Source of the DNA: a bacterium
GTDB lineage: Bacteria; Cyanobacteriota; Vampirovibrionia; Gastranaerophilales; Gastranaerophilaceae
NCBI GenBank assembly: GCA_017542305.1
Contig: JAFXXK010000020.1
Coordinates: 39,014 to 103,013, forward strand
Length of the DNA: 64,000 bases
Direction: 5' to 3'
How positions within the stretch are numbered: the first letter of the stretch is position 1; every line of letters starts with the position of its first letter. Below, one piece after another: positions 33,952-42,803 of this stretch. Both the position numbers and the translations under genes were made by a program. Under the pieces are notes generated by a model. That model did not search any database, was not told the DNA's origin, and saw only the letters and a program-made list of their open reading frames with translations.

Positions 33952-33960
33952 AATAACATT

Positions 33961-35613
33961 TTAGTTGGTTATATTTTCTCGGATTTTACCGTTAACTCTT
34001 TTTATATGACTTTCAATCAAGGATAGAATTTCTTCTAACCCTGAATTGTGTATTTCTTCCTGCGTAAAGTAGTAAATATTTCTGTCATAATGCGGTCGCA
34101 TTCCAATAGACTTTGCTTCAAATTTCAATAATTTATTATCATAAATTTGGTAGGTTTTTTCAATGTCATCGCCTTTATGTACAAGGATTTGTACAGTATC
34201 TTTCCCGTCGGTTTTGCCGAATTTTATGAATACGGATTTTCTGTCCGGAGTAATCTCTTTTAAGTAAATTTTTACGGGTTTCCCCTGATAATTCAAAACT
34301 TCAATATCGTTCTGTTTTTTGAACCTTCTTCGGATATTTGAATCATCGGAATATTTACCGATATTTTTTGTGAAAAATTTCAGGTTTCGGTATATGGATT
34401 TTATTTTTGGGGCAAATTTTTCGGTAGAGCCTGCTTCCGATGTGCTGTGATATGCTTTAAATCCGTTAAGTTCATTGACTTTTGCAGAAACATATTCTCT
34501 GTATTTAACCAGATTATCCCGTAATACTGTCAGCGGGGTATCAAAATCTTTGCCATCAATTTCCTCCTGCGTAAAAAATTCAAGCTGAGGCTTGCCCTCT
34601 CTGACGTTCGAATCTCTCAAAATTCCCATAGGAATTGTCTTAAATACTTCGTTTTCGGGAGTGATAACGATAATCTTATCTGCCCCCATAAACTCTTTTG
34701 TCGTTATAACTAAATTCTTTTTGTAATGGTCATTTATCATATTGACGGAAATTTTTTTCAGATATGGGTGCTTAACTGAAAAATCAAGAATTTTGGAACC
34801 TGCTATCCCGTTTTGAATTGTCGGGAAACCGTTTTTGATAAGGTTGCGGGTTTTGCAGTTTTTTACACTTTTAAGTAGTTCGTGAACTCTGTTAAATTCG
34901 GATGTGATTTCTCGTACAAGCTGCTCTGTAGATTCGTTGAGTTTCCCGTTAGGTTCTTTAACCTTTACTGTTTTTGGAAGCTGCGTTCTTTTGATTTTCG
35001 GTTTTTTAACCGTAACGGGTTTTGGTTGTACCTGTTTTTTAGTTTTGGCTATTGCAGTCGGTAAAATTATGTCCGGATGATTAGCGTTTAATAAGATTTC
35101 ATAAGCACTTAATTCCCCTGTTTTTACGGCTTTTCTTATTTTAAGGAGTGTATAATCTATTTCATCAAGTCCTGTTTTCAGCATAGCTTCTTTTTCAAGA
35201 ATATTTGCACGGAATTTAAAAAATTCGATTCTTTCGGGGAGTTTGTCTGCGGTTGTATCCGTTCTTGCGATTTGACCATCCTGAACAAATATACTGTTTT
35301 CAATTTTTTCGGTTTTTGGGTTCTGTAACCGCAGGCGAACAGCATTGTTTTCGTGTACGGATAATATATAATTATACTTTTCCGAAAGGAAAGTTATCCC
35401 GTCACTCATACTTTTCGGGGTTTCTTTTATTCCCCATAACCGGAGATTTTCAGAGCCGGATGTACTTATATTTCCGAATAATTCTTTTGAATATTTAATG
35501 ACATCACCGAGCTGCGCAGAAATTGCTTTGTTAATTTTTGCAGAGTATGCAGGTTTTATCGGTGTACCTGTGAAATTAATTATATTAGGTTTTTGGTAAT
35601 ATTCAATGCGCAT
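33961..35613 (-). CDS. Large unknown protein with N-terminal NFTG tag
   Basis: A 550-residue protein with no recognised domain. It begins MRIEYYQKPNIINFTGTPIK, where INFTG (12-16) resembles the F-x-G tag of other unknown proteins here. A basic, Lys/Pro-rich hinge (about 193-220, KKQVQPKPVTVKKPKIKRTQ) separates two parts. The two halves share a repeated theme: SGSENLRLWGIKETPKSMSD and the C-terminal strand set with HYDRNIYYFTQEEIHNSG, and QLEFFTQEEIDG, so the fold may be duplicated. No signal peptide or membrane helix is seen. There is no Shine-Dalgarno at ATG 35613; a TATAAT (35627-35622, minus strand) 8 nt upstream suggests a very short leader. Confidence 0.75.
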   Translation of the reverse strand: MRIEYYQKPNIINFTGTPIKPAYSAKINKAISAQLGDVIKYSKELFGNISTSGSENLRLWGIKETPKSMSDGITFLSEKYNYILSVHENNAVRLRLQNPKTEKIENSIFVQDGQIARTDTTADKLPERIEFFKFRANILEKEAMLKTGLDEIDYTLLKIRKAVKTGELSAYEILLNANHPDIILPTAIAKTKKQVQPKPVTVKKPKIKRTQLPKTVKVKEPNGKLNESTEQLVREITSEFNRVHELLKSVKNCKTRNLIKNGFPTIQNGIAGSKILDFSVKHPYLKKISVNMINDHYKKNLVITTKEFMGADKIIVITPENEVFKTIPMGILRDSNVREGKPQLEFFTQEEIDGKDFDTPLTVLRDNLVKYREYVSAKVNELNGFKAYHSTSEAGSTEKFAPKIKSIYRNLKFFTKNIGKYSDDSNIRRRFKKQNDIEVLNYQGKPVKIYLKEITPDRKSVFIKFGKTDGKDTVQILVHKGDDIEKTYQIYDNKLLKFEAKSIGMRPHYDRNIYYFTQEEIHNSGLEEILSLIESHIKRVNGKIRENITN

Positions 35614-35649
35614 TTTATTTTATTATAATGCGCTGAATAAAAATTTTTG

Positions 35650-35814
35650 TTATTTTTCTTCCGGAATATAAAAATCTGATTTTTCTAATAATTCACGCAG
35701 ATGTTCATAACAACATGCATTTTGAGTTATTTTCTGGTAGCTTCTTACGGTTGCAATAACATCGTCAACAGACATTTTTATAATTCTTCTTTTACCTTCG
35801 ATAATTCTTGCCAT
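35650..35814 (-). CDS. 54-residue unknown protein
   Basis: A short gene with a strong ribosome site (AAGGAGAAAAGA before ATG 35814). The product has a basic N-terminus (MARIIEGKRRIIKMSVDDV), a helical middle with CCYEHLRELLEK, and the C-terminus SDFYIPEEK. Two adjacent cysteines (near 34-35) are notable. The length, start signal and balanced composition support coding. The family is not recognised. It lies upstream of the large unknown gene on the same strand, with 36 bp between. Confidence 0.7.
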   Translation of the reverse strand: MARIIEGKRRIIKMSVDDVIATVRSYQKITQNACCYEHLRELLEKSDFYIPEEK

Positions 35815-35925
35815 ATTCTTTTCTCCTTATGTATTCCCTTATAAGTTATCGGAAATATTTGCGATAACTTTATAAAAATACATAAAGAGGTATATTTGTA
35901 TAATTCCAAATATGAATTTCGATAA

Positions 35926-35956
35926 AAAAACTCCGGCTGATATAGCCGGAGTTTTT
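35926..35956. terminator. Bidirectional terminator
   Basis: AAAAACTCCGGCT (35926-35938) pairs with AGCCGGAGTTTTT (35944-35956) around a 5-nt loop; A and T runs flank both sides. It lies 20 bp past the stop of the Skp gene on the minus strand. Confidence 0.88.
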
Positions 35957-35975
35957 GTATCAATAATTTCTGTAA

Positions 35976-36503
35976 TTATTTTCTTTTCTTTGTTGTAGTT
36001 TTTGAATTTGTTTTAGTGTTTGCTGCCGGTTTGATAGCTGCAACAGATTTTTTCAAAGATTCTGTAATATCATCTCCGCCATATAAAACAACGTCTTTTG
36101 CAATAACTAAGTCATAGTTGTTAGCCATTGCCTGTTCTCTGACTGCATTAAGAATATTTTGTTGAATGCTCATCATTTTTTGATTGTATTCTTGTCCGAA
36201 TGCTTCTCTCTTGTTGTTTAATTCTTTGGAATATTTTTCTTCAAGAGCTTTTTTCTTGTCGGCATCAGTTGTTGAAGCTACATCTTTTCTTGCTTTTTCA
36301 ATGTAAGAAACTAATTCCGTAGTTTTTTCCTGATTTTCTTTTCTTAAATCGTTAACTTCAGAAGATGCAACAACTACCTGCTGAACATCAACCACTGCTA
36401 TTTTAGCTACTCCTGAAAGTTCTGACATTGCAAAATTGTTAACACCTAAACCAAGCGCAAATGCAAATGCTGCAACGGCTGTAAATCTTAAACCTTTATT
36501 CAT
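35976..36503 (-). CDS. Skp/OmpH family periplasmic chaperone
   Basis: A 175-residue exported protein. Its N-terminal hydrophobic region to about residue 28 serves as a signal peptide. Then KIAVVDVQQVVVASSEVNDLR (near 34-54) matches the OmpH start (IAVVDxQxVxxxS). A long coiled coil follows (about 52-125, Lys/Glu-rich), and NYDLVIAKDVVLYGGDDITESL (near 128-149) matches the end of the domain. The Thr/Lys-rich tail (150-175) is extra. Skp holds unfolded outer-membrane proteins during transit; the TpsB transporter encoded divergently is a plausible client. AGGAGG lies just before ATG 36503. Confidence 0.9.
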   Translation of the reverse strand: MNKGLRFTAVAAFAFALGLGVNNFAMSELSGVAKIAVVDVQQVVVASSEVNDLRKENQEKTTELVSYIEKARKDVASTTDADKKKALEEKYSKELNNKREAFGQEYNQKMMSIQQNILNAVREQAMANNYDLVIAKDVVLYGGDDITESLKKSVAAIKPAANTKTNSKTTTKKRK

Positions 36504-36677
36504 TTTCCCTCCTTATTTGGTGAATTTCTAATCCCTACATACAAATATATACATCATTCGTAGTATTTTTTCAATATATTATCCTCCAAAAATGTGAACT
36601 TTTTATAAGCAACTTTACAAGGATACAATAATTCTATATAATTAAAACTGCAAGATACAAGAATTTGCTAGTTTATG

Positions 36678-36689
36678 AATTTTTGTAAA
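36678..36689 (+). promoter_or_regulatory. Shared AT motif upstream of tpsB
   Basis: AATTTTTGTAAA at 36678-36689, 102 bp before the tpsB start. The same 12-mer lies 86 bp before the tpsA start (60336-60347) and 264 bp before the RTX/peptidase start (7695-7706). This is AT-rich DNA, so chance is possible. Confidence 0.3.
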
Positions 36690-36790
36690 AATAATGCAAC
36701 AAAAATATAAGAAATGTTTCTATTTACTTATTAAGTAACAAAATGGTAGTAACGAAAATATTGATTAATATACTAAATTGAAGGTGTGTA

Positions 36791-38836
36791 ATGAAAAAGA
36801 CAACAAAAAGTACAAAATTTATTAAAGCAGTATTAGGCTTGGGGGTCCTTACAGCATTTACTTTACCTGCAGCTGTTTCACCTGCTTATGCGTATGATCC
36901 GGGTATGCCGGTTCCGGCAGGGCTTCAGACTGAGGCTGAAATGCAAGGCGGCTTAAATTACAAACATCCTGAAGATGATTTGAAGTATAGACATTATCTT
37001 GAGAATCAAAATATTCCGGAGACTTATCAGACTTATACCGATTACGGACGTGCTGGTAATCCGGCATATAATAAGAATGTTGTAAAGGATAATACCCCTG
37101 GATATGCACAAGGTGCCGTAAGTCAGGCAGATACTACCAGCGTTTACATAGGTACGGTTGAAGTTTCTCCGTCAGAAATTCTTTCAAGAGAAGAAGTTAA
37201 CCGTATAGTTCAACCGTTGGTTGGCAGAGATGTTTACATTTCTGATATTAAAGCAGCTGTTGAAAATATCAATAAATTATATGCCCAAAAAGGTTTCGTT
37301 ACTGCAAGAGCATTTTTACCGGAACAGGCAGTAGATAACGGTCATATAAAAATTGAACTTATTGAAAGTAAAGTTGGTAACGTTACGGTTTCCAACAATA
37401 AATGGACTACTTCAAATTATATTAAAAAACGTATAGACCCTAAAGAAGGTCAGCTTTTTGATATTGTTGAATTAGAACAGGATATTATGGAATTCAACAG
37501 ATATAATGAAGGTGTTAACCTTACTGCAAACCTTAAAGCAGGTGAAAAGGAAGGTACAACCGATGTTGAATTGACAGCTCATGAAAACTTCCCGTTCCAC
37601 CTGACCGCAATGATGGATAACGCAGGTCGTTATACAACAGGTCGTATCAGAGGCGGCGGTATGATTACTGCAGACAGCTTATTCCACCAGAGAGATAAAT
37701 TGAGCTTAGGTACATATTTCTCAGGCGGTTCTGTCAGCCCGTTTGCTGATTACAATATTCCTGTAAACAGTAAAGACGGTCGTGTAGGTTTTATGTTCAG
37801 TTCTACAATGTCTAAGATTAAATGGGGTCCTTATAAAGACTTAAACTTAAAGAGCCGTGCATTTACTTATTCATTGTACTATACTCAACCGTTAATCAGA
37901 AAACCCGGATTTGAGTTGAAGAGTTATTCAGCTTTGAGTTACAAACGTGCTCTTACCGAAATGGGTTTCCTGAAAAACTTCGGACTTGATGACAGACTCA
38001 GTACAGATGATATTGCAAGTGTTGACTTAGCATTGAATATGAGAAAAGATACCAGATATGGTATTTGGTATTTGAACCAGGGTGTAGGTTACAATATTAA
38101 CATGGGTAAAGAAGATAACTACTTCAAAGTCTATGGTGGTGCTGTAAGATTACACGATTTCTCTCACGGCTTTATCGGTCAGTTAAGAGGTAACTACCAG
38201 ATTGTTCCCGGTATGGGTCATTATAACGGATGGGATAAACACGTTCCTTATATCGACCAGTTCCAGGCAGGTGGTATGGCAACAGTCAGAGGTTATGCTG
38301 AAGGTGCTATGATTGGTAAAAACGGCTTCTTCACAAGTGCTGAATTGATGTTCCCTCTGTTACCAAGACAAATTACCAGCCCGAGAAGCGGAGAAAAGAT
38401 TCCGTTCATCGGAAAATTTGTTAAAGGTGCTGTATTTGCTGACTTCGGTGGTGTATTCCCACAAGTTGGAGAATACCAATACGGCGTAGGCGGCGGATCA
38501 GGTCATCAGGGTTCATACTTCATGGCTTCAGTAGGTATGGGTTTAAGGGTTCAGTTACCGTTTGACTTAACAGGTCGTTTATATTGGGGCTATCCTTTAA
38601 TCAACAGTACATACTTTGATCAGGACAGAAAAGTCGGCAGATTCCACTTCGAGTTAACAATGGAACCGAATTTCGATGCGTTGCTTAGAAAACGTTATGT
38701 AGAGCCTAAACCTCAAGCGGCTCCACCTCCACCTCCGCCACCGCAACCGCAACCGGCTCCGGCTCAGCCTGTTAACAACTATGATGATATTCGTCACTAC
38801 GATTACTTCAATGATGGCGCCGGTGGTTCATTATAA
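36791..38836 (+). CDS. TpsB outer-membrane transporter (FhaC/ShlB family)
   Basis: A 681-residue two-partner secretion porin that exports a TpsA protein. The signal peptide ends near AYA (34). A linker follows to about 115, then POTRA-type domains (about 120-270: TVEVSPSEILSREEVNRIV, AQKGFVTARAFLPEQAVDNG). The ShlB barrel (about 270-640) includes GGMATVRGY (near 495), the family's VRGY/F loop motif. The C-terminus is unusual. After the barrel strand VGRFHFELTMEPNFDALL it continues with a Pro/Gln/Ala-rich tail (about 640-668) and YDDIRHYDYFND. TpsB proteins normally end at the last strand. The likely substrate is the TpsA at 60433. GAAGG lies near ATG 36791. Confidence 0.93.
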   Translation: MKKTTKSTKFIKAVLGLGVLTAFTLPAAVSPAYAYDPGMPVPAGLQTEAEMQGGLNYKHPEDDLKYRHYLENQNIPETYQTYTDYGRAGNPAYNKNVVKDNTPGYAQGAVSQADTTSVYIGTVEVSPSEILSREEVNRIVQPLVGRDVYISDIKAAVENINKLYAQKGFVTARAFLPEQAVDNGHIKIELIESKVGNVTVSNNKWTTSNYIKKRIDPKEGQLFDIVELEQDIMEFNRYNEGVNLTANLKAGEKEGTTDVELTAHENFPFHLTAMMDNAGRYTTGRIRGGGMITADSLFHQRDKLSLGTYFSGGSVSPFADYNIPVNSKDGRVGFMFSSTMSKIKWGPYKDLNLKSRAFTYSLYYTQPLIRKPGFELKSYSALSYKRALTEMGFLKNFGLDDRLSTDDIASVDLALNMRKDTRYGIWYLNQGVGYNINMGKEDNYFKVYGGAVRLHDFSHGFIGQLRGNYQIVPGMGHYNGWDKHVPYIDQFQAGGMATVRGYAEGAMIGKNGFFTSAELMFPLLPRQITSPRSGEKIPFIGKFVKGAVFADFGGVFPQVGEYQYGVGGGSGHQGSYFMASVGMGLRVQLPFDLTGRLYWGYPLINSTYFDQDRKVGRFHFELTMEPNFDALLRKRYVEPKPQAAPPPPPPPQPQPAPAQPVNNYDDIRHYDYFNDGAGGSL

Positions 38837-38843
38837 TAAGATT

Positions 38844-38872
38844 AAAAAGTCCCGAGAAATCGGGACTTTTTT
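38844..38872 (+). terminator. Intrinsic terminator after tpsB
   Basis: AAAAAGTCCCGA, GAAA tetraloop, TCGGGACTTTTTT; perfect stem with U run. It lies 7 bp after the stop. Confidence 0.9.
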
Positions 38873-38899
38873 ATTATTTACTTCAAAGTATTTTTACGT

Positions 38900-38905
38900 T
38901 AAAAT
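38900..38905 (+). promoter_or_regulatory. Candidate leaderless -10 of bioD
   Basis: TAAAAT (38900-38905) ends 6 nt before ATG 38912. TTTACT (38877-38882) lies 17 bp upstream as a weak -35. There is no Shine-Dalgarno. Confidence 0.5.
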
Positions 38906-38911
38906 AATTTT

Positions 38912-39583
38912 ATGGATAAAGGGATATTTATTACGGCAACTGGAACTGATGTCGGGAAAACTTATGTTTCGGCGCTGCTGGTAAAAAATTTAAAAGATGC
39001 CGGTATAAATTGCGGATATTATAAACCTGCACTCAGCGGTGCAGAGATTATTAACGGAGAATTAGTTCCGGGTGATTGTGCTTATGTAAAAAAGATTGCG
39101 GGATTAGAAGAACCTGCAATGAATTATTTGTCGTATTGCTTTAAACCGGCTGTATCCCCGCATTTGGCATCACAAATCGAAAATAATCCTATAAAATTAG
39201 ATAAAATAAAATCTGATTTTGATACCATAAAAAGAAGATACGATTATGTTGTTGTTGAAGGTGCGGGCGGAATTGTTTGTCCTATGGATTTGTCATCTGA
39301 AAGGCCCTTTTTAACCGAACATATTATTAAAGCCTTAGGGCTTGATGTTGTTGTAGTCGCTCCTGCGGAATTAGGCTCTATAAATTCTGCGGTTACAACT
39401 GTTGAGTATGCGAGGTCGCACGGCATAAACGTCAGGGGCATAATTCTTAACAAGTATGACGATAATGATTATATGCAACGAGATAACAAAAAACAAATCG
39501 AATATTTGTGTAATGTTCCGGTAATAGCTTCCGTAGTTTCTGGTGCAAGCAATTTGATAATTGACAAATCCTGTTTGTTATAA
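38912..39583 (+). CDS. bioD: ATP-dependent dethiobiotin synthetase
   Basis: A 223-residue P-loop enzyme that closes the ureido ring of 7,8-diaminopelargonate with CO2 and ATP, the penultimate biotin step. Evidence: FITATGTDVGKTYVSALL with the P-loop GTDVGKT (11-17), YYKPALSG (near 36-43), VVVEGAGGIVCPMD (near 112-125) and APAELGSINSAVTTVEYARSHG (near 152-173). Length fits BioD. bioA lies 1.8 kb downstream on the same strand, with two prepilin genes between. Confidence 0.94.
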   Translation: MDKGIFITATGTDVGKTYVSALLVKNLKDAGINCGYYKPALSGAEIINGELVPGDCAYVKKIAGLEEPAMNYLSYCFKPAVSPHLASQIENNPIKLDKIKSDFDTIKRRYDYVVVEGAGGIVCPMDLSSERPFLTEHIIKALGLDVVVVAPAELGSINSAVTTVEYARSHGINVRGIILNKYDDNDYMQRDNKKQIEYLCNVPVIASVVSGASNLIIDKSCLL

Positions 39584-39630
39584 ACCCTTAAAAATGTATT
39601 TTTTGTTTGTATTTCTGTAATTTCTTAAAC

Positions 39631-39694
39631 ATTAAGAAATATTACGGCGTGTTTAAAAGTCCTATTTTTTTATAAATACATGTGTTATTATAAT
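39631..39694 (+). promoter_or_regulatory. Promoter with shared 16-bp upstream element, first prepilin gene
   Basis: ATTAAGAAATATTACG (39631-39646) and TATAAT (39689-39694). The same 16-mer and TATAAT occur before the second prepilin gene with the same 58-bp offset, although most of the intervening DNA differs. Confidence 0.6.
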
Positions 39695-39728
39695 ATGTGT
39701 ATACCATTAATTGCGGAGGATATTTATT

Positions 39729-40457
39729 TTGAAAGCCGGGTCAAAGTACGCATTTACGCTTGCGGAAGTTCTTATAACTTTGGGTATTATTGGTGTTGTG
39801 GCAGCGTTGACTCTGCCGACTTTAATTGCTAATTACCAAAAGCAAGTATCGCTTACAGGTTTAAAAAAGAATTATTCTATTCTTTCGCAGGCGATAGAAT
39901 TTGCTCAGGCTGAACATGGCGATGATTTAAAGGGTTGGAATTCTTCTGATGGTCCTTTTCAGTGGTATTACAATAATCAATTTTTAATTAATGTTCCTAA
40001 TTTGTTTAATTATTTATCCGAAAGTGTTAATTTTGCAAAAGTTGTCGAGGTAAGTTTTGGCGGCAATGCAAATGTTACTTTTTGCGATTTGCCTGATGGA
40101 CAGCCGTATAAATGGCTGGATGGTAAAACTAATGTAAATTCAGGTAATGGTGGTTACTGGTCAGCGGCATGGGCTCAGTTACAGGATGGTTCCTGCTGGT
40201 TTATTGCAGATACAAAGAGAGCAAATTCTTCGCAAATAATGACTAATGTAATGATTGATATAAACGGTAACAAGAATCCAAACAGGTTGGGCAGAGATGT
40301 TTTTGTGTTGAGCATAAACCAAAATGGTAAAATAAGCGGATATGCTCCGGGTTGGTATCAGTCCGAATGTAAACCCGGTAATAATAGAGCCGGTGAAGCT
40401 TGTGCTGCAAAAATTATAGAAGACGGTTGGCAGATAAAAAAAGACTATCCGTGGTAG
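39729..40457 (+). CDS. Prepilin-like protein 1
   Basis: A type IV prepilin or pseudopilin-like protein of 242 residues. From TTG 39729 the leader is MKAGSKYA, cut before FTLAEVLITLGIIGVVAALT, the conserved N-terminal helix that anchors in the membrane and packs in the fibre. Glu5 of the mature protein is present. The -1 residue is Ala, which prepilin peptidases accept less often than Gly. The globular part contains Cys pairs (FCDLPDG, GSCWFI, SECKPG, GEACAAK) and ends DGWQIKKDYPW. GGAGGA lies 8 nt before the TTG; an earlier TTG at 39711 overlaps the ribosome site. It is about 55-60% identical by eye to the next gene, so the pair arose by duplication. Confidence 0.9.
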   Translation: MKAGSKYAFTLAEVLITLGIIGVVAALTLPTLIANYQKQVSLTGLKKNYSILSQAIEFAQAEHGDDLKGWNSSDGPFQWYYNNQFLINVPNLFNYLSESVNFAKVVEVSFGGNANVTFCDLPDGQPYKWLDGKTNVNSGNGGYWSAAWAQLQDGSCWFIADTKRANSSQIMTNVMIDINGNKNPNRLGRDVFVLSINQNGKISGYAPGWYQSECKPGNNRAGEACAAKIIEDGWQIKKDYPW

Positions 40458-40499
40458 TTAAAAGATATAATACCCTTATATAGTTTTTACATGCAATGT

Positions 40500-40563
40500 A
40501 TTAAGAAATATTACGAATGGTCGTTTGCCATGTATATGCTTATTATATATGATATGTTATAAT
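40500..40563 (+). promoter_or_regulatory. Promoter with shared 16-bp upstream element, second prepilin gene
   Basis: ATTAAGAAATATTACG (40500-40515) and an extended -10 TGTTATAAT with TATAAT at 40558-40563. Same spacing as before the first prepilin gene. Confidence 0.6.
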
Positions 40564-40596
40564 ATACATGGAAACTGTTAATTTTGGGGTTTTTCT

Positions 40597-41319
40597 ATGA
40601 GAGGATTAAAATCTAAAAAGGCATTTACTCTTGCTGAGGTATTGATTACCCTGGGTATAATCGGTGTAGTAGCCGCGTTAACTCTGCCGACTTTAATTGC
40701 TAACTATCAAAAAACCCAAACTCTGACAAGTTTAAAGAAGAATTATACTATTCTTGCACAGGGAATTGAATTCGCTCAGGCTAACTATGGTACTGATTTA
40801 CAGGGGTGGACATGTGCGGACTGTCCTTTCCCGCAATATTATAATAATCAATTCTCAATCAATGTTCCAAATCTGTTTAATGTTTTATCTGAAAGTATAG
40901 CTTTTGCAAAAGTTGTTAATATAGGTAATATCGGTCAATATTCAGGTATAGGTTTTTGTGATTTGCCAGAGGGGCAAAAATATAAAACGATGGGCGGCTC
41001 TGATTTAAGTATAGGTGCAGGAGGATATTGGTCTTCCGGGTGGGCTCAGCTGAAAGACGGATCATGCTGGTTTATTGGCGGAACAAAAAATTCTAATACT
41101 TCTGATGAAATGGTTAGAGTAACTGTAGATACAAACGGTAACAAGAATCCTAACAAGATGGGCAGGGATGTTTTCGTATTTGTTATTCACAGAAATGGTC
41201 AGATAACAGGTGTTTCGGGAAATTCCTGCAACGGTCACTGGTCTAACGGTGGCGAAGCTTGTGCACAGAGAATTATTGAAGCAGGCTGGCAGATCAAACC
41301 TGATTATCCGTGGAAATAA
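40597..41319 (+). CDS. Prepilin-like protein 2
   Basis: A 240-residue type IV prepilin-like protein. The leader MRGLKSKKA is followed by FTLAEVLITLGIIGVVAALT, nearly identical to the previous gene. The globular domain shares NNQFxINVPNLFN, FCDLPxGQ, GYWSxxWAQLxDGSCWFI and GNKNPNxxGRDVFVF with it, and ends EAGWQIKPDYPWK. An extra Cys pair (WTCADCPF, near 67-74) and NSCNGHW are specific to this copy. No strong Shine-Dalgarno precedes ATG 40597 (the best is GGGGT). It probably builds a pilus or pseudopilus; no assembly ATPase or peptidase gene is in the window. Confidence 0.9.
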   Translation: MRGLKSKKAFTLAEVLITLGIIGVVAALTLPTLIANYQKTQTLTSLKKNYTILAQGIEFAQANYGTDLQGWTCADCPFPQYYNNQFSINVPNLFNVLSESIAFAKVVNIGNIGQYSGIGFCDLPEGQKYKTMGGSDLSIGAGGYWSSGWAQLKDGSCWFIGGTKNSNTSDEMVRVTVDTNGNKNPNKMGRDVFVFVIHRNGQITGVSGNSCNGHWSNGGEACAQRIIEAGWQIKPDYPWK

Positions 41320-41408
41320 TTAAAATTTTCTCTTTATAATGCAATATTTTAGTATTATACTTATTTTGTAAGTATAAAATTGTTGTGTATTTTTAAAGAG
41401 GCTATATA

Positions 41409-42752
41409 ATGAAAACTTGGAGTGAAAGAGATTTAGAATACATTTGGCACCCGTGTTCGCAGATGAAGGATTATGAGGAGCTTCCACCTATCGTTATTAA
41501 TAAAGGGGAGGGAATTTATCTGTATGATGTTGACGGAAACAGATATGTTGATGTTATAAGTTCGTGGTGGTGTAATCTTCTCGGACATTGTAATCCGAAA
41601 ATTAATGAAGCAATTAAAAAACAGGTTGATGAGCTTGAACACGTTATTTTTGCTAATTTTTCAAACAAAAGGGCTATTGAACTTTGCGAAAAATTGATGA
41701 AAGTTTTGCCAAAAGGGTTGTGTAAATTCAATTTTTCAGATAACGGTTCTTCATCTATTGAATCTTCAATGAAAATGAGTTTTCAGTATCATCAGCAGGT
41801 TGGGCATACCCAAAAAACAAGATTTATGGCGCTGACTGATGCATATCATGGCGAAACTATAGGTGCTTTATCCATCGGAGATTGCGATTTATATACTAAA
41901 ATTTATAAACCTTTGTTAATGGATATTGTCAGAGTAAAAGGTCCTGACTGTTACAGATGTCCTTACGGTCAATGTCGTGATAACTGTAATTGCGAATGTT
42001 TTTGTGAAGCTGAAAAAACATTCACCCAATTTGGCGATGAAACCTGTGCAATTGTAGTTGAACCGCTTTTGCAAGGGTCTGCAGGCATGAAAATATACCC
42101 TCCGTTGTACCTGAAAAAACTTCGTGAAATATGTGATAAATATAAAGTTCATATTTTAGCCGACGAAATTGCAACGGGTTACGGCAGAACAGGAAAATTT
42201 TTCGCATTTGACCATGCGGGTGTTTCACCGGATATTATGTGTCTTTCAAAAGGTTTGACGGGCGGTTATATGCCTATGTCGGTGGCGGTTACCACTCAGG
42301 AAATTTATGATGCATTTTATGCTGATTATAATACGGGCAAAGCCTTTATGCATTCTCATACATATAGCGGAAATCCGCTTGCGTGTTCGGCTGCGAATGC
42401 GGTATTGGATATTATGGCTGACGGTGCGGTACTCAAAACTGCCAACGAAAATGCTGTTTATTTTAACAATCTGCTGAAAGAAAAATTTGCAGGGCATAAG
42501 TATGTCGGGGAAATCCGTTCAATTGGTTTGATTAATGCAATAGAGCTTGTAAAAAATCCTAAGACAAAGGAATCGTTTGATTATAAGATGCGCTACGGAT
42601 ATCAGATTTATAAAAAAGCTCTCAAAAGAGGGGTTATTCTTCGTCCGCTCGGGGATGTAATTTATTTTAATCCACCGCTTATCATCGATCGTCCTACAAT
42701 GAACTTTGTAACAGATGTTGCGTATGATTGTATAAATGAAGTTTTAGGTTAA
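41409..42752 (+). CDS. bioA: Adenosylmethionine-8-amino-7-oxononanoate transaminase
   Basis: A 447-residue class III PLP aminotransferase that makes 7,8-diaminopelargonate with SAM as amino donor. The N-terminal IWHPCSQMKDYE (near 11-22) is the BioA substrate-binding signature. ISSWWCNLLGHCNP (near 50-63), FSDNGSSSIESSMKMS (near 109-124), the DEIATGYGRTG segment (near 252-262), and the PLP lysine Lys281 in LSKGLTGGYMPMS follow. A short cysteine cluster (near 179-200: DCYRCPYGQC, then NCNCECFC) lies in the region where relatives have a shorter loop. AGAGG precedes ATG 41409. Confidence 0.94.
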   Translation: MKTWSERDLEYIWHPCSQMKDYEELPPIVINKGEGIYLYDVDGNRYVDVISSWWCNLLGHCNPKINEAIKKQVDELEHVIFANFSNKRAIELCEKLMKVLPKGLCKFNFSDNGSSSIESSMKMSFQYHQQVGHTQKTRFMALTDAYHGETIGALSIGDCDLYTKIYKPLLMDIVRVKGPDCYRCPYGQCRDNCNCECFCEAEKTFTQFGDETCAIVVEPLLQGSAGMKIYPPLYLKKLREICDKYKVHILADEIATGYGRTGKFFAFDHAGVSPDIMCLSKGLTGGYMPMSVAVTTQEIYDAFYADYNTGKAFMHSHTYSGNPLACSAANAVLDIMADGAVLKTANENAVYFNNLLKEKFAGHKYVGEIRSIGLINAIELVKNPKTKESFDYKMRYGYQIYKKALKRGVILRPLGDVIYFNPPLIIDRPTMNFVTDVAYDCINEVLG

Positions 42753-42803
42753 CATGCTTTTCATGTTTTATGTATAATTAATTTATACAAAAGAGAGGAT
42801 TAT

